This document shows positions 44,917-55,580 of a stretch of DNA of 64,000 nt, piece by piece; the stretch's first letter is position 1, and every line of letters starts with the position of its first letter. A program made the position numbers and the translations under genes. The stretch comes from Acanthamoeba castellanii str. Neff. Lineage: Eukaryota > Discosea > Longamoebia > Acanthamoebidae. Under the pieces are notes generated by a model. The model did not search any database. It was not told the origin of the DNA and saw only the letters and a program-made list of their open reading frames with translations. The stretch covers positions 60,792 to 124,791 of the forward strand of contig NW_004457611.1 of assembly GCF_000313135.1 (NCBI RefSeq), in the 5' to 3' direction.

Positions 44917-45157
44917 CTTGTTCTGTGATGTGTGCCGTTGCACTGATCGGTGTTTGGTCTGGAATTTCCACAAGAAAGAGAAAGAAAGAAAGACAAATAC
45001 AAAAACCTGCAGTGGACGCATTACAACATCACTATCCATCGAATTGACGACATCGCCTTCGACGTGGCACAAGACACAGAACGCCTGTGGAGAGCTCTGA
45101 TTGGCACGGGAAGGATTCGACCAATTTTCTACTCGAGCCGCGAAGTAATTTGTAAAC
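44917..45157. promoter_or_regulatory. Divergent promoter (UBA-UBX-RING / ANKRD13)
   Basis: 241 bases between divergent start codons of two ubiquitin-linked genes. No TATA box recognised. Confidence 0.45.
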
Positions 45158-47335
45158 ATGATTGCCGATGACACAGACACGAAGACGGGAGATGGCACCT
45201 ACGCGCTACACAAGGCCGTATGGCGGCGCGATGTGGACAAATTGAAGGAGCTGCTCGATTGCCAATCGAAGGATTCAGAGCTGGACATCAACGAACGCGA
45301 TTGCCACGGCAACGCGCCTCTCCATCTGGCCATTCATTTTCGTTACCGCGACATCGTTCATCTGCTGCTCGATCGCGGGGCCGACCCAACGTTCAAGAAT
45401 GGCAGCATGTGGTCGCCCCTGCAAGAGGCCGTCGCGTCAGGCGATCGCAAGCTGGTGATGGACATCATGCTCGCCGTCAAGGACCACGTCAACGATGAAT
45501 TCGTAAAGCGAACGCCCCACCTCACCACCGCCCTGCACAAGGTTTCAGAGCTCCCACCAACTTCTCTCCTCTTCTTCTTCTCCTTCTTGTTCCTCACCTC
45601 CTCCTTCAAATGTTCTGACGTGTGGCCCTTGTTGGTGACACCACAACGCAGCTTCCCGACTTCTACATGGAGATACACTGGGAGTTCAAGAGCTGGGTGC
45701 CCCTCGTCTCACGCCTCTGTCCGTGGGACACGTACAAGGTGTGTGCCACCATCACACACACACACACACACCACACACGCAGACACGACACACGACACAC
45801 GACACAACACTAGCGCTCTCAGCACCCACTCACCTTCGGTGATCGCGTCACAGGTGTGGAAGCGAGGAGCATCTATTCGAGTAGACACAACGCTCGTGGG
45901 GTTCGAGAACATGAAGTGGATGCGAGGCAACATCTCCATCTTGTTCAAGGGCGAAGATGGTACGAAGATGATATCTCCCAGCCTTGCTTGGACGTTAATG
46001 CAGTTGTCGTCATAGATCGCACCTTCTGACAACCGTCTGCACTCCAGGTGGGCAAGTGATGATCCTGGACCACGACAACAAGACAATCGAACACGCCATG
46101 CAAAGTTTGGCCGGACTCAACAAGGCGGACCTCAACAAGGACGTCAACGAGGCACGTGAAACACACCACATACACACACACACACCACACACACACACAC
46201 CACACCACACACACACAACTCTCCCTGTAAGCTGACCGCCAAAGTGTTGCATATGTTCGCGCAGGTGATGGTGCACAGCCTTCTACGACCGATGCCGCGG
46301 ACGGAGAAGATCACGTTCTCGCCCAAGATGGGCTGGCTCTGGGGAGAGAAACGAGAAACCGTACGTTGACTCACAACATCGCTTTGGAGTTGGCCAACGA
46401 AAGGCTTATCGCACACGCACGACCGCACACACCGCACGCAGGTGGGAGAATGGGACGCCAAGCTGTACGAGGTGGACGGATTCGAGTACATCACGCGCCA
46501 CCGAAACTCGAAAAAGAAGAAGAAGGGACACCCGTTCCCGCAGGAAGATCCCTTTGGCAACATGGACTACGAGACCTACTTCTCCACCTCGTCCAAGGAC
46601 ATGGACAAAGGTACAAATTTCCGCACACGCTCACGCACCACCGCACACGCACACGCTACACAACAAAAGCGTGCGTGCGCAGCACATTCTGAAACCTAAG
46701 CTGTTCTGTCGGCACGCAGGGATGAAAGGCGAAGGGCTCTCGTATCCTTCAGAGTTCATCAGCGAGAAGAAGCGCTGCTTCAAGGGGTACGACACACCAC
46801 ACACCACATACCACACACCACTTTTTTCTCATTGCTCACACATATAACAATTATCAATGGGGCAGGACCTTGTGGCTGTCGGCTGATTTCCCGAGGAAGG
46901 TGGAAGACCTGATGCCCGTGTTCGAGGTCCTCTCGCCACGAAACAAGCACTTCCAGAAGCTCCAGGATTTTGTCAAGCTCCTGCCCACCGACGGCTTCCC
47001 CGTCAAAGTCGGTAAGCTCCTCTCACCTCCCACCTTGCAACCAACCAATTCATCTGGTCTGGATCGTCGGGCTGTGATCGCTGACGACTCAAAACCACGA
47101 CATGACGCAGAGGTGCCCGTCTTCCCGACACTCTCGGGCTTGGCCTCCTTTGGCAAGTACGAGGAAACGGAACTCGACGAATCACTTTTCGTCGTCCCCT
47201 CCAACTATTCCATCAAGGTTTGCCCCCTCTTGCCCTCTACACCTTCTTCGTCATCACCATCATCGCCAACATCATCACCACCGTTCTCTGTCGTCTGACC
47301 CGTTCTGCACTCATCAGGGCGCTGCGGGCAAGTGA
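45158..47335 (+). CDS. ANKRD13-like ankyrin / GPCR-chaperone domain protein
   Basis: About ten exons. The N-terminal ankyrin repeats are [40 protein letters not shown], and [20 protein letters not shown]. The long GPCR-chaperone/ANKRD13 domain follows: [64 protein letters not shown] and [15 protein letters not shown]. The C-terminus is short ([13 protein letters not shown]). Animal ANKRD13 proteins bind K63-ubiquitinated receptors through C-terminal UIM motifs and control endocytosis; no UIM is evident here, so ubiquitin recognition may be absent. Acts in the cytosol or at endosomes (by homology). Confidence 0.9.
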
Positions 47336-47695
47336 GTGCGCAACGCCGAAGAGAACAACGTTGCCAGCTGACCTGCGACGTAGCACGGTGGTTCTCAATT
47401 AAGAAGGGCTGACCGCCTCTGATGTAATGTTCTTTTTGTTGGCTGGTTGATCTTCAGTTGTTTTTTTGGTTGTACAATGTGACGTGCCCTCGCGTTATGC
47501 CTCCCTCCCCACACACACACCACCTCCTCTCAGTCTCGAGGCACATGCCCGCCCCATCCATTCATCTTCATCATCACCATCCACATGTCCTCTTTCTACG
47601 TTCTCCCCCTCCTCTTTCGTTCTTCGCTTTTTCTTCGTTTTCGCTTTCGTTCTTCGTCGCCATCGCGTCGTCATGGTCTAGATCGATCGCGCTTC
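47336..47695. other. Convergent intergenic region
   Basis: 360 bases of 3' UTR between ANKRD13 and Rho genes, pyrimidine-rich on the top strand. No gene seen. Confidence 0.4.
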
Positions 47696-48824
47696 TTAGA
47701 AGAGGGAGCAGGACTTCTTCTTGGGGGCCTGGATCTGGGCATGGGCCTCCCTCATGTCGGCGCTCAGCACGTAGGTCAGGGCAAAGTCGAACACGGTCTT
47801 GAGGCCCTTCCTCGAGAGGGCCGAGCACTCCAGGTACTTCACCGCCTTGATCTCGATTGGCCAGCTTTTGCCCTGCAACAGATCCGCAACGTATGGGGGT
47901 CACCATCTGTGTCGTGTGTGTCGTGTGTGTAGTGTGCGTCGTGTGTGTCGTGTGTGTCGTGTGTGTGCGATGGAAAGAGTACCGAGTTCTGTGGTGACGG
48001 GTGTTGGGTGCTTCTCGCCCGTTTGTTCGTCTTCCCTGAGATCGATCTTGGTGCCTACCAGGATGATCGGCACCGACGGGCAGTGATGCCTCAACTGCAA
48101 CCGAGCCACCATGGTGAGACACGATCAGTCATTCCACACCGACACACACGACACACGACACGCAACACGCAACGACGGGGTACCTCGGGCAGCCAGGTTT
48201 CTTTGACGTTGTCGTAGGAGTCGCGGCTGACGACGGAGAAGCAGAGGAGGAAGATGTCCGTCTTCGGGTAGGACAGCGTTCGTATCCGCTGATACGCCTC
48301 CTGGCCTGCACATATGTGAAGGTATCGTCATATATGCTCAGTCCCATCACAACCTCTGGGCGTTGCCATGACGACAGAACAGTAACAGCAGTACCTGCCG
48401 TGTCCCAGAGGGAGAACTTGACCTCCTTGCCCTCCACGGTGACGTGTGTCTCGTAATTATCAAAGACCGTAGGCACATACCTACAAAGCCCCTCGCTGGT
48501 TAGTCGAAAGAAGAAGAAGAAGAAGACGTACAATGACAAACCCACGCTCAACTACTGGTTGACGTGCAACGTTCTCCATATCATTTATCTTCTTGAGGAT
48601 TCGAGGGAGGGATGAAGATGTTTGGGGGGGGCGTACTCTCTGGGGAACTTCTTCTCGGTGTGTGAGATCAACATGCAGGTCTTGCCCACGGCGCCGTCAC
48701 CTTCCGTGATGCGTACAAGAAGTGATGAGCGTTTTAACCGAGTTGGGAGAGACGGACTGATGGCGTTGATAGGGAAGAGGAACGTACCGACGACCACACA
48801 TTTGACTGGTTGGTCTTCTGTCAT
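47696..48824 (-). CDS. Rho/Rac family small GTPase
   Basis: Five exons. [20 protein letters not shown] contains the Rho-type P-loop. Switch I is [10 protein letters not shown]3 is [34 protein letters not shown] is typical of Rho/Rac, and G4 is GTKIDLR. The Rho insert region follows ([18 protein letters not shown]). G5 is LECSAL. The tail [10 protein letters not shown] has a polybasic stretch and CaaX box CSLF, identical to that of the Ras gene at 2748. Expected role: actin and membrane dynamics at the plasma membrane. Rac versus Rho subtype cannot be set with confidence; the short basic tail is Rac-like. Confidence 0.93.
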
Positions 48825-49336
48825 CTTCTTCTTCTTCTACCCCCGAGAAAGAGGGAAAGATTAGTAAGTCATCGATGTTCTAGATGATGTAGAACGCAGA
48901 AAAGGCGAACATCAGAAGTAAAGCAAGGATGGAGACTGGAGTTGATCGATGGTAGATGATATGATGGAGAGGGAGGTCTCTACCTTCACAAAAAAGCAAG
49001 GGCAGTGTGTCCAATGAACGTAGAAGAAAGCAAGCAGAGAAGCAGAGGGCGGCGGTGTCGAGATGGAAGGGAACAGAGATCGGCGAAGTCGTGGAAGGTC
49101 CCTTATCCAAGTGATTTTCGAAGGGGTCTGGGAGCGAACGATCTTTGCGCAACTGGCTTGTCTCTCTTTGGGACGCAGCCCGCCATTGGCCTAAAAAGTC
49201 CACACAAGAAAAGTCGAACAAGGAAAATGCAAAAGAAAAAAGAAAACCGCGCAGAGAATTCGCGGCGCACTGGATTTTTTTCAATCATTTGTGTCGCGGG
49301 GCGATTTTTGATTTAAAATCAAGTGCTTGCAAAGGA
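48825..49336. promoter_or_regulatory. Divergent intergenic region (Rho / COMMD9)
   Basis: 512 bases containing both promoters and 5' UTRs. No TATA box or gene recognised. Confidence 0.4.
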
Positions 49337-50367
49337 ATGGAAGAGTTGGAGGCGAGCGTGTTCGTACCTTTCAAGCATCTGCTGAAGGCGCCCTCGCGCA
49401 AGGCCGTCGAGGAGATGTTCGCTGCCGCCTACAAGGCGCGGCACGTTCATCCGCCCCCGCCTAAACTCGTCGAGGCTACCGCCGCGGCCCTTCAAATCGA
49501 GGCCCCCGAGGCCCTCAAGGTACCACGCCCCATTCTCATCTTTTCCCATTTATTTCACACAATAAAAGGAATAAAATAAAACCAAAAATGAATTAAATAA
49601 AATTTTATTTTAATTGAATGAAATGAATAAATCCGGTTCCAAGGTGGTGGAGAGCATGAGCGCGTTGGCTGCACGAGCGGTGTTCGAGGACGCCACCTCG
49701 GTCGAAGCCGTCGCCGAACTCTTCCCGGCCGGTACCTCTCTTTTCTCTCTTTTGTTGCCAAGAGGCCAGGCGCCTGGGCATGTCGCTGACGAACGTGAAT
49801 GCATTCACATTCTCAGGATTCCACGCCAATCTGGGCAAGCTGCTGTGTCAGGTGGTGGCCCAGAACGCGCCTGCCTGGAGGCGCGAGGCCGCGTCGGGCG
49901 CCAACACCATCTCCCTCCCCAAACTCGTGCGTGTCCCCCTCTGACATCGCACACGCACACACAGCGCACAGCGCACAACACACGTTAGCGGGAGAGTGGT
50001 GGGCTGACGCGTTCTCGTTGTGGTGCAGGCTGAGATTGATTGGCGCATCGACGTGAAGAGCGCATCGGAGCGGGGCCGCATGAGCGTGCCCACCGTCCTC
50101 GTGCAGCTGCAGGTCGAGAAGTCGCCCTCGCGAGTGGACGAAGAGACACAACACGAGAACGTCACCTTCGAGCTCGACCGGGCCACGTACGCCAGCCATC
50201 TCTTTCTTGTTCCGTTCGATCTCTTGTTATGTGTCGACGACAATGTATGATAGTTTTTATGAGTTAAGTGCTGATGATGTTTGGTTGGCGTACGTACACA
50301 GGTTGGAGACGATGCTGGAGGGGTTGGGCCGAATCAGGGATCAGCTCAACACCATCTCCACCCAGTA
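49337..50367 (+). CDS. COMMD9: COMM domain protein, COMMD9-like
   Basis: Five exons. The N-terminus MEELEASVFVPFKHLLKAPS and the helical region (ALAARAVFEDATSVEAVAEL, FPAG, FHANLGKLLCQVV) follow the COMMD9 pattern. The C-terminal COMM domain is LPKLAEIDWRIDVKSASERG, MSVPTVLVQLQV, and LETMLEGLGRIRDQLNTIS, which matches human COMMD9 closely from WRxD to the end. COMMD proteins assemble into the Commander complex with CCDC22/CCDC93 and retromer-like subunits for endosomal recycling. About 200 residues, the usual size. Confidence 0.92.
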
Positions 50368-50533
50368 GCTCATCGCCGTACAATACAATTTCCATTTCGT
50401 TCGTTCTTTCTGGAAGCGCCGGTACGCGCTGTCGGCTCCGGCTTCGGCCCGAACTTTCAAGTTATTTATTGGTAAGGACTGTACTTTTTTGATTAGATAT
50501 CATCTGTTTGGCCGCAACAACCTAAGAAAGACA

Positions 50534-51939
50534 ATGATGAAGGTGACCAGCTCGAGGGAGGGGGTGGCGGTGGTCGTGACGGCGCTGGCGAGTGGGGCTG
50601 CACTCGGCGCGTTCCTGGCGAGCCGCTACTTGCGCACCGCACCCGCACCCGCTGCCGGTGGCCGCAGCCGCAGCCGCAGCCCACCGCCGCCGGGCGGCCA
50701 CCAACCGCCCCTGCCCGACTTTGTAGAGGCGGCCCTGCACAACTCTCCCACATCTTCATCTTCTTCATCTTCATCATCTTCCACAGACGAGGGCTGGCGC
50801 CTATTCTACTGGCCGGGCATGCCTGGCCGCGGCGAGTTCATGCGGCTCCTCTTCGAGGCCACCGGTACACCAACCACAAGCTCTGTTTTTATATTTTTAT
50901 TTTATATTGTATATTTATGGAGTACATTTCCATAAATATAAAAGAAATATGTGTATTGTTTATTTATTGTTTATTTATGTTTTAGGAACGGCGTACGAGG
51001 ACGTGTTCGCGGAGAAGACGTGGCGGGAGGTGGCGCCGCTCAACTACGCCCCGGGCAAGCCCTTCTTCGCCTTCCCCGCCATCGCCCACGGCGACTTCTT
51101 CCTCTCCCAAACCCCCGTCATCATCCGGTACTCACGCCCCACGTGTCGTGCGTGTGTCGTGTGTGTCGTGTGTCGGTGTCGTGTGTCGTGTCGTGTCCTG
51201 CGTTTCGTGTGCGTCGTGTCTGACGGGTGGTGAGCGCAGCTACATGGCGAAGAGGCTGAGTGGCGGGGAGCTCTACCCGCGGCACGAGCGCGACCGGTAC
51301 CAGGCCGAAATGCTGCTGGCCGGCGTCGTCGACCTGGTGGCCGAGGGGCACGACGCCTGGTACCTACCAGCCCTGTCCAACGCACTCTCTTGCGCATGAA
51401 TGACGGATCGTGTGCGATGTGTGCGGTGTGTGTGTGTGTGTGTCGTTGTTGTTGTGTTGTGTGCGGTGGCAAGGCACGCGATCGACAAGAACGGGGGCTA
51501 CCTGCAGCAGAAGGAGGAGACGGAGCCGTTCGTGCAGTACTACAAGACCAAGCGCCTCCCCAAGTGGCTCGCCTTCTTCGAGGCCGCCCTCCAGCGCAAC
51601 TACGACGGCCGCGCCTTCTTCATCGGCCAGGTGCAACTTTATTTATTATTATTATTTTATTTATTTCATTCTGTTTATCTTGTTTTGTTTTGTTTTTATT
51701 TATTTTAACGTGTGTGCGGTCGTGTCGTGTGTCGTGTCGTGCAGGAGCTTTCGTACGTGGACTTGTGCGTGTTCCACGTGCTGGACGGGATCGCGTTCCA
51801 GTGCCCCGAGGAGTGGGCGGCCAGCCAGGTGCCGCTGCTCAAGGCCTTCCACGAGCGCATCGCGAGCCTGCCCGCCATCGCCCGCTACCTCAAGAGCGAC
51901 CGCCGCTTCCCCTTCTCCGGCACCGGCCCCATTTTCTAA
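50534..51939 (+). CDS. Glutathione S-transferase with N-terminal membrane anchor
   Basis: About six exons. The first ~85 residues are unusual for a GST: a hydrophobic helix (GVAVVVTALASGAALGAFLA) followed by an Arg/Ser/Pro linker. The thioredoxin-like domain then starts WRLFYWPGMPGRGEFMRLLF, with the catalytic Tyr of sigma-like GSTs in FYWPG. AFPAIAHGDFFLSQTPVIIRY contains the cis-Pro and the SQ glutathione site. The helical C-terminal domain includes LPKWLAFFEAALQR and LSYVDLCVFHVLDGI, ending RFPFSGTGPIF. The ATG at 50534 is chosen because an in-frame ATG at 50489 adds only a short basic extension. Probably a signal-anchored enzyme (mitochondrial outer membrane or ER; inference). Confidence 0.88.
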
Positions 51940-52112
51940 AGAATTAAATGGCATCACCAACGTCTACACGTCCTCCTCATGTCTGGTGTTGTATGCAACA
52001 CAATCGTATTTGGGTCTTCCGAATCTGTTGATGAAACATGTTAACAACATTGATATGTTTGGGGGGGGGGTAAAGACTACAAAATGCTTGGTTGTGACTT
52101 CGTAGAGAGAGG

Positions 52113-54188
52113 TCAGGGCCCGAGGGTCCAGTCGATGGGCTCCTTGCCCATCTGCTCCAGGAGCTCGTTGCACTTGGAGAAGTGCTTGCAGCCCAGGAAC
52201 TTGCCGCCCGCCTGCACACAACACACACACAACACACACAACACACACAACACGCAACACACAACACGCAACATACACACACACACACACACAAGATTGT
52301 GAGCCGTATGCGGTGGCACGTATGCGGTTTGTTGTGTTTGTGAGAGTGCGTACCAGGGGCGAGGGGTGGGCCGCCTCGAGGACGTGGTGCCTCTTCTTGT
52401 TGACGTCCTTGGCCTTCTTGATGGCGAACCCGCCCCAGAGGAGGAACACCACCCCCTCCTTCTTCTCATTAACGAGCCTGCAACCGCACACACGCACACC
52501 GCACACGCAGACCGTACACGCAGACCGCACACACATGTAAGCAGCTGGAAAGCGACGAGGGACGGGCCAGAGGGGGATGGCGTACGCGAGGACGCGGTCC
52601 GTAAAGGTCTGCCAACCGCACTTCTCGTGGGAGTTGGCCTTGCCCTCGTTCACGGTCAGCCTGCGTGGCAGACATCGGCACACGTCAGACCACCCAGCCC
52701 GCACTTGAGAATGTATGCGTGTGTCGTGTGCCATATGTCGTGTGCCATGCGTGTCGTGTATCGTGTATCGTGGTTAGGCGCGTGTACGTGGCGTTGATCA
52801 TGAGGACGCCCTGGCGAGCCCACTTTTCGAGGTAGCCGTGGTTGGGCGCCTTGAAGCCCTTGATATCGGTGCTCAATTCCTGTCGATACACACACGCCGA
52901 CGTCAGCACACCGCGTGGCCGCGGCGTGTGCGTGCATGCGGGATGCGGTGTGTGCGCGGTGAGGTGTGTGCGTTTGTGCGGTATACGGTGCGTGTGCGGT
53001 ATGCGGTGTGCATGTGCGACGGTACGTTGTAGATGGTCTTGAGCGAGGGCGGGATCTTCACACCCTTCTTGACGGAGAAGCACACGCCGTGGGCCTGGCC
53101 CTGCCTCATGTACGGATCCTGTCCGATGATCACCACCTTCACCTGTTCGCGCACATAATAACGTGACACGACCAACGACATAACGACACGGACACGACAC
53201 GACACGACACGACACAAGTTGTCAGAAGGGCGCGATCTGCGTGATGAGGTCGGCAAGGAGGTCCGCACCTGGTCGAAAGGCGTGTAGTTGAACGCGTTCA
53301 ACACCTCCTGTACAGGTTTTTTTTAGGTTAGCCACTCGTGTGTGTGGCGTGTGCGATGGTGACGCGTGTGGCGTGTGTGGCGTGTGTGGCGTGTGCGGAG
53401 GAGTCCCGCACGTGATCCGGCGGGTGGACCATGGTCTTCTTCTTCTCTCCCTCCACGAACTGAAGGATCTTCTTGAAGTAGGGCTTCTCGAACTCACTCT
53501 GTCGAGGTGTGCGTGTGCGGTGGAGTGTGTGCGTGTGCGTGTGCGGTGAAGTGTGTGCGGTCGTGCGTGTGAGTCGGATCGCCCGGGAGGCGAAAAAAAA
53601 AGAGGCTGGAAAGATGTTTCTCACCGAGAGGAGCTCCTTCCAACCGTCGTCGACCAGCGCTTCGACAATACCGCCGCCGCCGCCGCCGCCGCCGCTGGCC
53701 TCCTCCTTCGCATCATCTTCATCTTCGTCGTCGCTCGAGGCCTTCTTGGCCTTGCCCTTCTTGGCGGGACGGCTGTCCTCGTCCTTCTTGGCCGCTTGTT
53801 CGCCGTCGTCATCGTCTTCATCTTCATCTTCGCTGTCGTCCTTCCTCTTCCGCTTGGTGGCTCCCTTGGCCGGCGCCGCATCACCCTGCATCATTGATAT
53901 GTAAATAATAATAATAATAATATATTAGTATGATTGATTATATAAATGGGTATGAAGAGAATTGTAATGTTATTATTTATAAATTGAAGTTAAGTACCGG
54001 CGATGAGGCGGGCGATGAGGGCGGGTTTGGTGCCGGAAGTGGCAAGACCCCTTGCCTTGAGGGCTTCCTTCAGCTCCGGAACCTGCAACAATGCCCCCCC
54101 AAAAAAGAATTAACGAATAAACCCTCTTATTAGTTCTTCTAGTTCGAACCTTCATCTTGCTTGCTTGAGCTTCCGTGTAGACCTCCAT
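52113..54188 (-). CDS. UNG: Uracil-DNA glycosylase, possibly with N-terminal SAP domain
   Basis: The glycosylase core (start 53894 at the latest, stop TGA at 52113-52115) spans about eight exons. It has the catalytic [17 protein letters not shown], the uracil-pocket LMINATYT (usual LLLNxxLT), [12 protein letters not shown] and the DNA-intercalation loop HPSPL, ending EPIDWTLGP. Before the core is an acidic, basic-patched region ([28 protein letters not shown]) that looks nuclear. Upstream, exons 54188-54150 ([13 protein letters not shown]) and 54082-53998 ([20 protein letters not shown]) encode a SAP DNA-binding motif. Joining them to the core misses frame by one base with the only available splice acceptor, so either the base count near 53885 is wrong or the core starts at 53894 on its own. 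Removes uracil from DNA in base-excision repair. Confidence 0.85.
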
Positions 54189-54355
54189 CTCTCTTTCCTC
54201 TCTTGCGACCTCAACAATAAAACAACACAACAGCAAAGCTAACTTCTTAGAAGTGTTTTGGCCATCTTTTCACTGCACGCAACACAAATTAAAGTCACAT
54301 ATTTATATTTCTTCATTTTTTTATTATTTTATTTTCATTTATTTTATAATAATAA

Positions 54356-55491
54356 ATGGAAGAAGTAGCGGCTTGGATCGGTGGCGTGGTTCTCGTGGTG
54401 CTGTTGGCTGTGGTGCTCCTGCTGCTGACGGCTTGGCTTCATCCCCGTTGGCTCCTCCGCTTCATCTCCTGGGCCACCCTCCCCCAGCGCGTCATCTTTT
54501 TCAAATCTTCATCTCCATCTTCTTCATCCCCATCTTCTTCATCTTCTTCATCTTCTGAGCACGAGCCGCTCATCAGCAGCGGCCCGGCAACGCAGCGGCG
54601 GCGGCGGGTGGCGATCACCATCGACGACGCGCCGCACGGGGAGGTGACGCCCTACTTGCTTGACGAGCTGCGGCGTCACGAGTGCCGCGCTACCTTCTTC
54701 TGCATCGGCGCGCAGGTGGCGGCCGCGCCCAAGGCCCTCCTGCGCCGCATGGTCGACGAGGGACACGAGCTCGGCAACCACATGATGCACGACATGGCCA
54801 CGTAACGTCACCCACCGCACACGCTGCATCGCACACACCGCACACACCGCACACGCTGATGTGTGCGACATGCGATACAGGATCAAGCTGTCGCCGAAGG
54901 ACTTTGAGACGGAGCTGCTGGCGGTGGAGGAGCTGCTGGACTCGTTCCAGCCCATGCACCAACGCCCCGTCAAGTGGTTCCGACCAGGCTGCGGTAATGT
55001 CACAGCACACGCACGCACGACACGCAGCACAACACTGACCTGACGTCGTGGTTGGTGTGTGGTAGGGTGGTACAATCGGGAGATGATCAAGGCCGCCAAC
55101 GCGCACGGCTACACGGTGGCGCTCGGCGACTGCTACCCGTTCGACGTCAACATCAAAAACGCGACCGTCATCAGGTACCCTTGCGTGTGCGGTGGTGTGT
55201 GTGTCGTGCGGTTGCCACTGATAACGGTGTGCACACCACACCACACAGTCGATACATCAAGTGGAAGGTGCGGGACGGGTCGGTCATCATCGTGCACGAC
55301 GGCCGCAAGGAGCGACGCTTCACCATCGACGTACTCAAATCCGTTCTGCCCCACCTCAAAGAGGTACCTTCTTTCTTCGTTCTTCGTTCTTTTTCGTTCT
55401 TCGTTCTTTCTTCACATCTCACCTCACACTTTCAAAATTGCAGAACGGATTCGAGGTGGTGACGCTCAGCGAGCTGATGGCGTCCTCTTGA
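54356..55491 (+). CDS. Membrane-anchored polysaccharide deacetylase (NodB family)
   Basis: Five exons. The N-terminus is a strong transmembrane helix (IGGVVLVVLLAVVLLLLTAW), then a Ser-rich stalk, then the NodB domain: VAITIDDAPHGE (catalytic base/metal Asp pair), GHELGNHMMHD (metal His pair), WFRPGCG and IIVHDGRKER (C-terminal His). Together these form the five NodB motifs, so an active carbohydrate esterase 4 is likely. Substrate may be chitin-like or other N-acetylated sugar. The topology is type II, with the enzyme on the lumenal or outside face. Confidence 0.88.
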
Positions 55492-55580
55492 CGTTGCTTG
55501 TCGTGTCGTGTTGCGTTCGATACGCGAATGTAATTGGTGGTACATATATTTTAAAAATAAGAACATGCGCCTGTGGTCTC

